This document shows, piece after piece, positions 19,144 through 31,390 of a DNA stretch of 64,000 nt. This DNA comes from Hydractinia symbiolongicarpus (lineage: Eukaryota > Cnidaria > Hydrozoa > Anthoathecata > Hydractiniidae). A model generated the notes under the pieces. It searched no databases. It was not told where the DNA came from and was given only the letters and a program-made list of their open reading frames with translations. Location of the stretch: the NCBI RefSeq assembly GCF_029227915.1, contig NC_079880.1, positions 10,879,501 through 10,943,500 of the forward strand. The letters are read 5' to 3'. How positions within the stretch are numbered: the first letter of the stretch is position 1; every line of letters starts with the position of its first letter. The position numbers and the translations under genes were made by a program.

Positions 19144-20190
19144 GTTTGTGTTACATTTTCAAGTGATAATCTTGATAATGTAACAATATTACGAAAAGCT
19201 TCGTGCAATTTTTTTTTTTTAATGAAGTATTTTTTGAAAATATAAATAAATGTGAATGATAAGTTTAGAGAAAAACAGAAAAAATAATACAGAGTTTTGA
19301 ACCTAGTAAAATGAGCAATTGGTAATCCAGTTGGATAAGATTGTCTTGATCGCCGCGACAAAAAGGTAAACCAACATATTACACTACTCCGTACGTGTGA
19401 TGCAAAAATGAAATTAAACTCAAAACGAAAGTTTATCCGTGTTGTACCATTCCGATGTAAACTTATTCAATTCAAAGACGCTGCATTGGGGTCAGGCAGA
19501 TGCTTCGTGTGTACTGTGCACTGTTTTTGTTGTTGTTGTCAATTTGATAAAAAGATTTTTGCAATTTTTATCTGAAATAGCTCTGAGTAATGGAATGATA
19601 ATTCTTCAAGCCGTTTAATAAGCACTCAGTGAACAAATAATTATTCAGTCCAAATAAGCGCCCAGAGCAGTTCAGAAATGAAAACTTGCATCCATAAACT
19701 AAAATCACGGAAAAAGGAAAGAAGCAATTATGTCGGGAAAACTTAGGAATTCTTCTTGTGATATTTAAATAAATTTTTTGCAATATGTTTACCGTTCTCA
19801 CTGAACAAAAAAGAAACGAATGCGTGTAATTTTTGCTTGCTAATATAATTATTGTATTATAATGTTTTGTTTTTAAAACAGTTTGAGCCGTCATTTTTTA
19901 AATTTGTACCTTGATAATGTTTTGTCTCTTTGTGGTCACTCTACTTTGAATATAAAGCTTCGTTACATTTTATTTGTGATATCGTGAATTTGGCCATTCA
20001 TCAGGAGTAAGGCAAATTTTGCTGCCTGCACTAAACACTCAAACTTGGCTTCGCAATTTAAAGGCCGGCGCAAGCGATCAAACATCTCATCAAACATTTT
20101 GTTATATTATTCTTACAAGGAAATGGATGAAAAAAAAAGACAAAATGGATTTTATAATAGCATTGTTTAAGAATTTTGAGACTTTGAATT
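19144..20190. other. Non-coding stretch
   Basis: No supported gene or repeat was recognised. Confidence 0.4.
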
Positions 20191-20194
20191 TCTC

Positions 20195-20370
20195 TATAAT
20201 AATAGCCGTCGTCTGTCCCTCTCTGGGCGGACCCCCGCTGAGATAGAAAATGATGTTACGGAAACACCAATATCAAATGCGATATATATTTTATCCGCTT
20301 TGTTGCGACAGGTAAATATAAAGGACGGGCGAACGCGTGGATTTTTTCACGGGCAACGACTAGTATCTAT
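20195..20370. repeat. Possible member of a dispersed repeat (also near 60.68 kb)
   Basis: A stretch with TGCGATATATA, GACGGGCGAACGCGTGGATTT and CACGGGCAACGACTAGTAT is partly matched at about 60685-60725 (TGCGGTATATAAAAGACCGGCGAACC..., read in pieces). CGTG-GATTTTTT-CACG forms a small hairpin. Both are probably ends of the same unclassified repeat. Confidence 0.3.
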
Positions 20371-20699
20371 ATAATCTCCCATTCCTTCAAAGGAAATCAA
20401 TGATGGCCACCGACAAGTTATAACTTTTATTTTCACTTACTCTTAATGAACGTATCAACTAAACAGAACGTTTGACGTTCAGAAAGAGAATAAAATCGTT
20501 CAAAAGTCGAGACATTTTATGACAAATTCCACCATCTTGTTCTCCATTTTGTTTTATATTTACACGTAGATTTTCATCGTATGGCTTTTTAATTCACTTT
20601 ATTTCGTTGTTTTTTAAACTCAGCACGTTCATGAAAAAACAATTTTTATCTTGTAAATATTTGTAAATACTGATGTTCTTATCCTGTATAATCAATATA
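20371..20699. other. Non-coding spacer
   Basis: No gene or repeat was recognised. Confidence 0.4.
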
Positions 20700-20940
20700 G
20701 AAAGAGTTGCGGAGAGGTTGCCAAGGCAAAGGCATTAAGCACGGCAAGGAAAGGGCAAAGGCAGGCAAGGAAACAGGAAGAGGAATCAGGAAGGCAGGGG
20801 TGGGTAAGGCATGGTAGGCACAGGCATGGGAGGCACAGGCAAGGACATAGTAGGCAGGCACCAGAAAAGGCATAGGAAGGGTAGGCAAAGAAAGGCACGG
20901 TCATTGCTGGCAAGGAAATGGAACGGCAAGGCAGGGGTGC
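20700..20940. repeat. Degenerate polypurine AGGCA-rich minisatellite
   Basis: About 240 bp almost free of T on the plus strand, built from variants of AGGCA/AAGGCA/GGGCA. It explains the apparent open frames on both strands, which have biased composition (Pro/Cys/Leu/Ala on minus, Gly/Arg/Lys on plus). Confidence 0.8.
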
Positions 20941-23900
20941 ATGACTTTAATAGAAAATATCCACCTTACAACTCAAAGATTGTGTATACTCAATATATCT
21001 AAGATAAGTATCATATTAGTCCAGGAGTATAGAAAATATTGAGGTGCAAATATTTCAAATTCAATATCTTAAAAAAAAGTCTCAAATTTATCTCAGGTCA
21101 ATATACAGTGAATCATAGCAGAATTATGTGCCATTACAAGTATTTAAACAATCGGTCATAACGACATATGATTTTTTGATAAATCTGAGATTAACTTGAT
21201 TCCAATGACAACAACATTAAAAAGTCAAGATATGGAAATAATCAGAAAAGTCCACGAGAAACTAAACTTTTTGGTTCTTGATCTTTGGTATAAAATTGCC
21301 AAAGACAACAAATTGTATGGACGATTGTAGCTAGAACCAGCTATGTGATGGGGCATTCCTACGCTACAGTGTAGAATTATCTCACTCACTGTGTAGTATA
21401 TGTAAAGCTAGCTAGCTATAGCTAGAAAATCTGTCTGAAAGAATATTTCTATTAGCAAGCTTTTTTGCTGATTTAATGCCAGCTAAAATAGCTAATTTTA
21501 TGCTAGATACATTGGTAGTTTTACCCCAACTAAGTAGTTAATTTTATGCTAGCCTTGTAGCTAGTTTTGTGCTAACCATAGGTACTGTTTGCTCTTTTTT
21601 ATACTATCTAGCTAGCTATATGCTATCTAAGTTCTATTATTATTCTATCTAAATCTGTAGTTTTAAGCTAGCTAGCTTTAGGTGTGAGTGAGAATAAGAA
21701 TGGGTTCATTACATGTAAAAAATAGTGATATACTAGCGAGCTAAACATACCCTTTCTTCGTTTTCTTGAAAATAACCTTCCAGAAGTTTCGATATAGCTT
21801 AGATTAACGAAAGTTTGAGTTTGAGGCGCTATGTTATCCGAGAAAAAGTCACGTGATATTAGTCAAAGTGACTTATGAATCACGTGGTTAGAACTAACTT
21901 AGTCTCAACTGGAAGTTCCCGCTAGGAGATCTTTAATAAAACAAAAGCACTCCATCGCCGTATATACTCGCTCAATCTGAAATTTACGAAAAAATAACCA
22001 GAAAAATTACGGGGCAACCCAGTCGAAAAACGTCCTACGAAAATTTAAATTTTGATGTATACGTGCGGAAATCCTATACACTCTCCTCCGTCCCTTATAT
22101 TTGGCTTATTTAATGAGGAAATGGGCTCCGCTACGCTCCGTGCGCTGGCGCGCACTCCGCTTCTCTCCGCAAAAATTCGTTAATCAATAAATAAAATATG
22201 TAAAACCAAACCGATTAAACATCAAATTGTCCCTTTTTTGATAAAGAAAATTGTTTCATGAAAATATATGTCCTGGAACATATTTCATCAAACACCGTCA
22301 AACACGATTTTTTCTTCTTCAAAAAAAATGGACATTATGCATATACGCAAACCGACATAAACATTTCATCAAATATCAAAAAATGTCGGCGTTTTTCAAA
22401 ATGTTTAATCAGTTTGCGCCGGCCTTAACCAAATAACAAAAAATTGTAATCTACCGGAGCAACAAATCCATTCATTTTTTTCTAATATGCTGCGCTCAAC
22501 CAAAAATAACGTTATTTATTTTCTTATTTTTGTGACAGGGAAGACTCAACTTTTAGTAGTAGTTATAGAGTTAGTGTCATCTTAGTTAAGAACCGTGTGC
22601 TATGGGATGCAAAAAACACCATTCTATGGGAAAAAAATATCCTTAGACCGCAATGCTACAGCCACTAACCCTCCAAGGTTAAGGGTATCGTTAAAAAAAT
22701 ACACCGATATTAACAACATTATAAACTATTCAAAATAAAACTGCTTATCTTATAAGCAACCAAACAGTTTTAACGTGTACGGTTCAAAAACTAATTGACA
22801 TGTGAGCGCTTTCATGCACTTTAAAGAATTAAAAACCACGTGACCTGCCTTGGCCATACACACGAAAATAAATTCAATTTGGTTTTTGAAGACTTTTACG
22901 AGGTTCAGTGTTCTTACATCAAAAAGAGAAGTTTTAAGATAAAATTTTCCATAGCGAAAAAAATTAAAGTATCCTCTCTTGATAATAGACAATACAGTTA
23001 GGCAAAAATAAAGAGAGATTAGAATCACCCTGGAGTGCATAAAAATAACGATAACGCATATTCTAAATTTGACTATTCACAATTGTTTTGAATAATAAAA
23101 AAATATTATAATCTCACTGGAGTAACAAGGGTCTTGCATGTTAATCTAATGCCGTATGGGAATATATTGAAATTGAGTGTTGCATATTAGATTAACGTTT
23201 TATATTTCGCTGCACTGAATTTTTTATGGCAAAGAAATCTTAAATTAACACTTTCCCCTCTCGATAATATTGTAACTTATGAATACAATACATTGTGAAA
23301 CAAAAATGATGAGAAATTAAAATCTCTCTGGAGCAATAAAGCAAAAAAATATGATTTTAAACAATTACATAATCTCTTACGGGAATAGAATTACCCAAAC
23401 GCTATTTTGAAATCCCTTAACTTCTTTTCACAAAAACTAACTGACCAAAAAATATTGATCCAACATGTGTAAGAAAAATTTTCTTCCAATATTAGACAAG
23501 AAGACAAAAGTGTATGTTGAAAGCGTGGAGAATTTTACCGCTGAGTTTGAAATGAAACGTAAGTTAGCTGAATTATTTAATTAAAAGCATAGCAAACATA
23601 TTGAAGTCATTTCATTGGCGAACTGAATTTTATTATTTTTTTTGTTATAGGTAGTGTAGAAGAAGACTGATGTTGTTTTCAAATAGAAATACATATGAAG
23701 ACACTGTGCGGTATGAACGATTTCTTTGTTATTACAATATAATTCTAATGACTTTAATCCCTCATACCGTGTTCGACTTAATTCTTTGGCCCGTTTATTT
23801 ATTATATAACGTTTACATGTATTCTTCACAAGCGTAGCCTGCATTGTTAAGATAGTTTTCCTTTGTCGTTGCGAGGTTTTAAGTTTTCAATAGAAAAAAA

Positions 23901-24318
23901 AAATAACTTTGTATTTATGCAACTTTCCTAAGCTGCTAAAAGGAGGGAAAATTTCCCTTTTGCGAGCGTGTAAAATAAACACTCCCAATATTTATAAAGC
24001 CGCTCTGTGGAAAATCAACCTGTTAAAAGGTGGTGAAATTGCAAGAATTTGGAAAATCCTAACATCCATTAAGATAGTAAATAACTATAATTCACGACTA
24101 AGTATTTGTATTACATCTCCAACAACAATTTTACAGAATTTCCATCGTTGTCTTTGACTTTGCATTATTTATATTTTACGTACTATAGTAGTAACATTAT
24201 CTATAACCTTCATTTAAACTCACGACAATATTTTTTTTATCTTTATAGTCCGTTTTAAATATACATATCGAAAACAAATCGAATGAGCAATGCAGAGGCT
24301 TTGTCTTTATTTGATAAG
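20941..24318. other. Long non-coding stretch
   Basis: No supported gene. GCTAGC-rich clusters occur at about 21405-21425, 21605-21625 and 21665-21680. A locally GC-rich patch with repeated GCTCCG/CTCCGC words lies at about 22125-22170. Frames of up to about 96 codons show no recognisable domain. Confidence 0.4.
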
Positions 24319-24641
24319 TTAACCCTATTCGGTCCGGGGTTTTTCGAACATACATACAACATATTTCGACATCATCAGAAACTAGAAATTTGTTAAAATT
24401 GCCACTACCTGCTTAAAATTTAATTACTTTTGTTCCAAAGCGAATTTTTGCATACTGTTTGAAGTTTCTGAAAGCTAAATAAAAGTTATTTAACATATTT
24501 CCCGGTTTTTACGTGAATTGCATAAAAAGTTGCCAAAAATTGCCCGAAAATCCAGGTATTTCCGATTTTCAAAATCGGGAAATCGGATTAATCACATGTC
24601 CAAATTATGCGCCCCCACCCCCTTGGACCGAATAGGGTTAA
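24319..24641. mobile_element. piggyBac-type MITE
   Basis: A perfect 17-bp inverted terminal pair: TTAACCCTATTCGGTCC at 24319-24335 and its exact complement at 24625-24641. The outer TTAA on both sides is the piggyBac target duplication, and the terminal CCC...GGG also fits that superfamily. The inside (about 315 bp) has no coding capacity, so it would need a transposase in trans. Close to both ends are C/G runs (CCGGGG; CCCCCACCCCC). Confidence 0.8.
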
Positions 24642-25816
24642 GCAGCATATAATAATAACAATATAAACAAATTTTTAATTTGTAACATGATTCGGCCATG
24701 TTGGTAGTTATCTTAAGTCATCAGAATAAATAAGATATTGTTTATGAATACTGTCCTAGATAATTACTATAACGGAAAAATTGAGAAAAAGGGACGAAAA
24801 TAACACAGTTAACACAAAAAAGTACGAAAAATTTGAGAATTCATCACGCTTTTTCCATTGGATACGAAGGGATTCGTTGATTCTTAACTTTTCTTAAAAC
24901 CAGTAAGAAAAAAGATATTTCAAGATATGTCAATTAACGTCCCCTTCGACAGGTTTCTCTATTCTAGTTTGGCGAGGTGGCGAGATGTCTCGTCAATACT
25001 ACTGCAATCAAAACCAGCATATTTGTTGTTGAATTTTTAAAGCTAAAAAAAAGTTTGCTTCAAATTTACGTGTAATATGTTTTAACTAATGACTACAATG
25101 TAAGTTTGGACCGTTGCGAGAACTTACCAACATACGGGAGTTTAAAATTATGAATGATAGATCTTTTGCGTTGTTAACTTTATCAGAATGCACGATTTAG
25201 GTCACATTTAACTAATTCTATCAAGTATTTAGTTTTAATAATTTCCGCATTTTGATCAAAGCAAAACACCAATAATTCTTAATTTAAAAAAAAAAAAATT
25301 TAAACATTTTTTAATCAGATTATTTTATATGAAAAAGCGGTAAAACTTATTGTAAGTAGGTTTATGAATATGCACATCTAAAAAATTTTTACTGTCATTT
25401 CGTTGTTTTTTCATGGTTAATTTAATTGTTTGTTAACTGCAGTAAAATTTAGGTTTATTGTTGCATTATTTTTTTTTTTTTAAGGTAATTAAATCTGCTT
25501 TTCTATATTTATTTATATATAGTTTTCATTTATGTACTTACGAATCTTACAAGATTTATAATATAAACAGTAAATCGAAAATATACATGTACAAAAAATT
25601 TATTTATATATTATATAAAAACGAGTTAAAAATTTTCGTGAAGATGATGTAGACTAAAAAAAGATTCGAGAAGAAGATAGCTGCGAGAACGAAAAAGAGA
25701 GGACTGTTGGGGACTTGATGCCTAATGTGTGCCAGCGATTAGAACAAACAAACAACAAAATTAAATATTGAAACAACAAACAATATAAAAAACAATATAA
25801 TAACTAAAACAGAATG
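24642..25816. other. Non-coding stretch
   Basis: AT-rich, with no supported gene. The right end (about 25680-25816) is probably the 3' untranslated part of the retroelement that follows. Confidence 0.4.
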
Positions 25817-27040
25817 TCAAAGCCTGGCTTCGTCACATGCGAAGCTGAAGTCATCAGCTGGCTCCACGTTAACCTTCACAGAACGACTACCCCTCAGACA
25901 CAACAAAGCAGAACGCATTATTACAAAACTTAATTTACATCTTATCCATGACATTATTCGTTCATACTTTTGTCCCGTCTTGTTAGCAATCTTTTCAGCG
26001 AGATGTTTGTGAAATATGGTACCTTCTTGACTCATACCTCCATTAATGGAAAAAACAAGTGGAGTGAATGAGCCATGTTCAAGGTTGATGACGCGGTCGT
26101 TATATTTCCTCTTCTTTTCGCTCTCGTGATTCCTATATATTGCTGCTACTGGAATGTTCGCTTGTGAGTTGGAATTGACATTGGTAATTCGAACGTCGAA
26201 ATAAGCGGATTGTCCCGGACGCCAAAAACCGCGAGCTCGTATATCTAGTCGGGCTTCATCATTTTCAACCGGTTGTAGTTTCGGTTCAATTTCAACGTCA
26301 TTGCATGCCATTTTAAGAAGGTTTGCCTCAAAATCTCTTACGTTGTCGTGACGAATAGAAACAAATCCTCCCTTTTTGCAGTTCATGGCATGATTCGTAT
26401 CGAATGGTTGTCCACATGCACACTTTGATGGTAAGTTCTTGACTTTGCGATTATATCTTAAAGCCAATGCATCACGGAATTCGTCCTTTGATAAATCAAA
26501 TCCTTGGTCTTTCAGGGGGAGGACAGTAAGCCAACTTGATGCGCCTTTTTCGCAATTCTGAGAAAGAACTCTTGACAATTTATTATCAAGTTCACTGATT
26601 ACATTCTCACGTTCTTGTGTCTGTAAGGCTGTGACTAATTCCGTTCTGTCATGGCGAACTTGTCTTACAGTTTTTTTTGAAGGGATGTCGTTACCTTGAG
26701 ATACAATCACTTCAACAAGGGGTGCAGATATGGCCAATGATGAACTACAATCAATTTTCGCTTTTTGAGTCAACACAGGTATGCCCATTCCGCCATCTCG
26801 AATTGGTAATTTGAACAGTTTACGATCAATTTCAGATATGGTCTCTTCAAACAAAGCAGGCAGGAATTCGTCCTCGATGACTTTATCAAGTGGTGTGAGG
26901 AAATCCTCCATATTTGGAATAGTTCTCATAAAATAATTGAATTTATGCATTTCGCCATGAGTATAAGCAGCAAATGCGGCTTGTGGTTCGCTAATTGCGA
27001 TCTCAGCTAATTTTCTCATTTCATTGCACCACTGATCCAC
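25817..27040 (-). CDS. Retrotransposon polyprotein, C-terminal part with RLE-like endonuclease
   Basis: An intact frame of 407 codons, starting with a GTG at 27040 (nearest ATG about eight codons in). A stop lies a few codons upstream, so this is a 5'-truncated copy rather than a complete gene. The N-terminal 100 residues (AEIAISEPQAAFAAYTHGEM...) match the region after the reverse transcriptase core; the RT palm itself is absent. In mid-protein a C-x-C...H-x4-C knuckle (CACGQPFDTNHAMNCKKGGF) and RHDNVRD precede EARLDIRARGF and AYFDVRI, the pattern of a PD-(D/E)XK restriction-like endonuclease as in R2/CRE-type elements. A conserved FTPLVFSINGGM box and a final CLRGSRS close the domain. Truncation at the 5' side fits target-primed reverse transcription. 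The open frame suggests a recent insertion. Confidence 0.7.
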   Translation of the reverse strand: MDQWCNEMRKLAEIAISEPQAAFAAYTHGEMHKFNYFMRTIPNMEDFLTPLDKVIEDEFLPALFEETISEIDRKLFKLPIRDGGMGIPVLTQKAKIDCSSSLAISAPLVEVIVSQGNDIPSKKTVRQVRHDRTELVTALQTQERENVISELDNKLSRVLSQNCEKGASSWLTVLPLKDQGFDLSKDEFRDALALRYNRKVKNLPSKCACGQPFDTNHAMNCKKGGFVSIRHDNVRDFEANLLKMACNDVEIEPKLQPVENDEARLDIRARGFWRPGQSAYFDVRITNVNSNSQANIPVAAIYRNHESEKKRKYNDRVINLEHGSFTPLVFSINGGMSQEGTIFHKHLAEKIANKTGQKYERIMSWIRCKLSFVIMRSALLCLRGSRSVKVNVEPADDFSFACDEARL

Positions 27041-30000
27041 TTTTTTGCATTATTCATGGGTATCCATAAATATGTTACCTATAATGGGTCCTAGTGGTGA
27101 GCACATGGCCACGGTATCAATTTTATAATACAATACTTCATTAAAGAAAATGTGTTCGCGATGCATTTAAAACTACGAGAAAGAACCAAATAAATATAAT
27201 TATGATACTGCTGATGATTAAAAAAGTTATTTGGTTGGAGTGTTCGTAAATAAGTTTGTAACGAAGCTTCTCTTTAAAGAAGAATTTTATCATACATCGA
27301 CAATTCTAATTCCTTATTAGGCTTTTGTGACGTAATAAATCGGGTTTTAGAGCGTGTAGCTTATAAAGCATTTAATAAAGGAAGTGGTGTAGCTGGCAAT
27401 GGTGCCAGGTACCAGGTGATAGTGATGTCACCGGAAGCAGTTGGAGTTGTGGTTACGATGCTGCTGGCCGTGCTCTATTTTATGGTTTCATATGTGGTTG
27501 TATTGGTTATGCTGTTCTGTTTCGGTCAACCCTTCTGCCCTGTCTTCTCTTTCACATTAACAGGTTTGGTTATCGTTTTGTATACAGTAAAACTAACGTA
27601 AAGTATGCTTTCTTCCTTATTGAAGTTTTTTTCCCACTCAATCAATTTTTCAGCGAATAATTTCCAAACGTTCGCGTTGCATGATGGCACTAAAAGTTAA
27701 GTATCACATCATGTTACAAATGTTAATGGATGTGAAAAATTTGAATAAAGCTTCCGTACATGCTGCAAGATTTTGTGGGTTTTTTTCTAAAAATATTTTG
27801 ATGTCTGCTCTGACACGTCATTTTTAATCCCAATGAATCTGAATATTATTTATAAGTAGTGCTTTATTCCTTCCTTTTTCAAGTTAAAATGGATACTTCG
27901 AAAAAAAAAGTGACACAACTGAATTTGTAACAAACAATGACAGACACATCTTACGGCCATTTCTTTATAATTATCTTTTTTTGACACGAAGTGGTGGGTA
28001 ATTGGATTTTTTCGAGTTATTATATTTTTACCTGACTTTTAAACATCCAAAAACGATATGAAAATTGATAAAACATGTTGGAGGGTGCTTCTATCTTTTG
28101 AATTTTTTAAAAATCTGCAGGTGGTAGAACAACAGCAGAATATCCAAAATTTAAAAGTTAAATTAATTTACTGTCAGTAAATTACCGTACTAGCTATGCC
28201 GCTCGCGTTGTTACGGTGTCTTGTAAAATGTGGTCCAATTGTACGTTCCAAGCGTGTGGTCCAATTGTATGTTAACATTTTTATTATGAAGTTATTATCA
28301 GTACCGTACTCAGTTCATGGACGCTGGATTTTTACCAAAATGTAAAGGTGGGAAATATTTTTATATACATTTTATATATACTTTTACGCAAAACATTCAT
28401 CATTGTAAATCTATCTAATGTAGCAAAAAGTCTCTGTACCATACCTTTCTTTCTGTTTAAACTAGTCGCGCACAGTTCAATTCCGAATGTACTACATGGT
28501 AATGTATTAATTTCACTGACGGGCAGGCCTGTAGCTTATTTTCTTATGTCCTCTTGTCAAATTTGTTTTTGCAAAAGCTCTTTATGGCAAACATTTAGAC
28601 TCTTCCGTTTTCAAAGGATATTATAACATGTATTTTTTTTTAGATAAATAATAAATGGATTGCTAATGGACATCACAATTCATTCTTGATAGTTATATGA
28701 AGGGTCACTGTTCATTGAGTGATGATAATACATATGCAAGAAAACTTTAGAGATCATGATTGCTCTTAATTGACTTTATGGGACAGCTTTGATGTTGGAT
28801 TAGCCGGAATCATTTTGCAGATCTGAACAAAAATACTCAAGCTGGTTGATTAAATGAAACGAACTATTTTGGAATCAATGTCTACTCTCAAAAATGCAGT
28901 CGTTGAGTCAACTGGGTCTGATTCCAGATAACATTGTTCTTTATTTACTGAATACTTTGTGGAAAGATAGGAGATAAAGATATTTTGGAATCGTGTTGAG
29001 ATGAAATTTTTAATATACATTCGATATGGACAGCTTTAACTTAAATTTCACTTTGCAGAAATGCGCTGTGATCAACTGAATAACTGGATCTATTTCAATT
29101 TTTGTTATCATTTTTTGTTTAAACAAACAGCGTCCATTAACTGAGAGGTATATTGTACCAACTCGTAGATTGCTGGAATTGAGTAGACACGCTTTTACAA
29201 AACAGCGTGCTGCTTGGACTACATTTTACAACCGTAACGCCGTAAGCCGTTAAATAGTTTGATCGTTCAAAATATACATTATTTATTTTTATTGCTACTT
29301 CAGTCAAACTTACTTTTTCTAATCTTTTGTCTTTCCCTAATAATTATTGAAAATGCCTTTTAAAAAATGCTAGAAAAAATTGTCACGCAGGTCATTGGGA
29401 TTAAAAAGATTTTGTAGATATACCATAGTCGATAATGGAAAACTCAAAGAGGGTTGCTATTTTGGAAATTATTATTTTTTTCTATATTGTGGTGGAATGA
29501 AACTTGCGGAAGGAGGGGAACTTCAGGAAGGGATAGGTGGAAGTCAAGTAAAAAACATTCAGGTAGCTGTACGGGGTAATATGGGAGTGAATAAATGGTG
29601 CCGTAAAATGGTAGAGGAGAAGATTATTTTGTTATCAAGATGTTTATACAGAATAATGTATACATACATCTCAACAAACTTAATTGTTTTTGTCAATGTG
29701 TGACCTTTCTCAAAGAAATAGAAACAAGAAAACATAATACACCCTGTGTTTTATCATCTTCAGTAAAATCAATTTAATTTAAGTTTTAAAATGGTAAAAT
29801 ATGTAGTGCTATTCGTATATATTTGTATGATTATAAATTCGTGCTTTCTGGAACTTGAAAGATTTTCTCGCATACTCATTTTGTGGAGTTTCATGATCAT
29901 TTTATGATCAGTTGAATCGAAATAACTGTGAAATGTATTACACATATCTCCATTTAAACAATTTCATACCATCTTCATGCAATTCTCTTCTTTCTGTTTT

Positions 30001-30867
30001 TGATTTGTGCAATGTAATGAATTAGCAACGGAATGTGAACGTGACCTTGTCTGTTCCTTGTGTCGGAGGTTCTGCTTTATTACTGAGGTCTAAGAAAGAA
30101 AGTGGTGTAGACTCAAACATCAGACTCGTGCTAAAAGGTCTTTCAGCGTAAAGCAATACCAGTATTTTCAATTGCAATGTTTCAAGAATCATTTTATTGC
30201 TTCTCTAATTACCTGTGTTCTTTGCACTCAATTTACTTGACACTTTCTTTGTAAGATATCCACGAGTTGCTGGATACTTTTTTCCTATGTGTTTCAAAAA
30301 AGTGTTTCTGGCATTTGTAACCTTTTTAATATCTTGTGGATAGGGACAGTTAGTCACTTTCTTAGTAGTAGCCATATAGCTACTTTGCGCGCTGAATGCA
30401 GGAAATAGAGATTCCTGGAATACGTGAGACGAACAATAAACCGAGAATTGTAAAATGACGAACCCGAGGGTTTACGTAAAAGTGCGTTTAAGATGTTAGT
30501 TACCTTGTCATGAAGCTCTGATGTACTTAGGTATGCCAGCAGCCGCTTTGAACGGGACAGTAGAATTAAAATCATAAGGAACTCTGTGTAGCGTGGACCA
30601 GACATGTTAGAGATCTGCGTGCATGAACCTAGCGGATGTGCATGAATTTCTTACTACAAACTCTTGAGCAAAGCAAAGCATTTGTACTACAATATAAAAC
30701 TTTATGTAAGGATGCGTACTTTCTTCCACAAAAGAACAAATTTCAAGGTATTAGTAAAATGTCCAATAGCACTCAAAGTAAATCAAGAGAAAATATACAC
30801 CGCTATTTCATATTATCCTAATTTATAAATAAAATTATCGCCTCCAAAATCCAATAATCCATTCATG
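27041..30867. other. Long non-coding stretch
   Basis: No supported gene. Frames of up to 107 codons (for example 29380-29703, plus) show no recognisable domain, signal peptide or codon pattern. Confidence 0.4.
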
Positions 30868-30900
30868 CAGGTCACCTAATGGTTGGCATTAGGTGACCTG
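30868..30900. repeat. Perfect hairpin, 14-bp arms, 5-nt loop
   Basis: CAGGTCACCTAATG (30868-30881) and its exact complement (30887-30900) around GTTGG. It is the first of two palindromes 31 bp apart. Confidence 0.95.
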
Positions 30901-30931
30901 GGTTACTACGGAAAACCGCACGTGTAGGAAC

Positions 30932-30987
30932 GTAGTGGTAATTCAACAAAGGCATCGATATCGATGCCGTTGTTGAATCACCACTAC
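30932..30987. repeat. 56-bp near-perfect palindrome without spacer
   Basis: Arms of 28 bp meet at the centre (ATCGAT at 30957-30962). 26 of 28 positions pair, with mismatches at the ninth and nineteenth positions out from the dyad. The outer ends are GTAGTGGT and ACCACTAC. Confidence 0.95.
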
Positions 30988-30999
30988 AGTGTGAAATGG

Positions 31000-31390
31000 T
31001 TCGAAAAGAAAATAAACGAATATGAACTTCAAGAAGTGATGGTGTGGAATGTTGTGGAGGAATTGTGGGTGGCCGTAAAGGGGAATAATGAGGATAATAC
31101 GGACTGTAACAAAGGACGCGATTGTCGACAGTAAGATAAGTGACCAACGTAGACGAAGACAAGGACGACAACGACACAGATGGTGGGAAAAGCAATGATA
31201 TAGTGCGATAAGTTGCGATGAAGAAGTGCATGAAAAAGTGGATGGACGTGTTTAAAGAAGGGAGAAATGCAAAGGAGGTTAAAGATGAGGACAAATGAGA
31301 TGATTTAAAGCTAAAGAAGAAGCCAAAGAGGTTAAAAAATACGAGAACGAGGAGGTAGAGCATGAGGAGGAAGAAGATGAGTTACAAATA
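31000..31390. repeat. Purine-rich low-complexity tract
   Basis: G+A-rich on plus, with words such as GACGAAGACAAGGACGACAACGAC and GAGGAGGAAGAAGA. The 163-codon minus frame here is Ser/Leu/Pro/Phe-rich as expected of a polypyrimidine strand, so it is not called as a gene. Confidence 0.6.

Noticed and set aside
20679-20913. Cys/Pro-rich minus-strand frames that could suggest a secreted peptide
   Set aside because: They are translations of the AGGCA-rich polypurine tract.
30872-31363. 163-codon minus-strand frame
   Set aside because: It runs through the palindromes and a polypyrimidine tract; its Ser/Leu/Pro/Phe-rich composition follows from the base bias.
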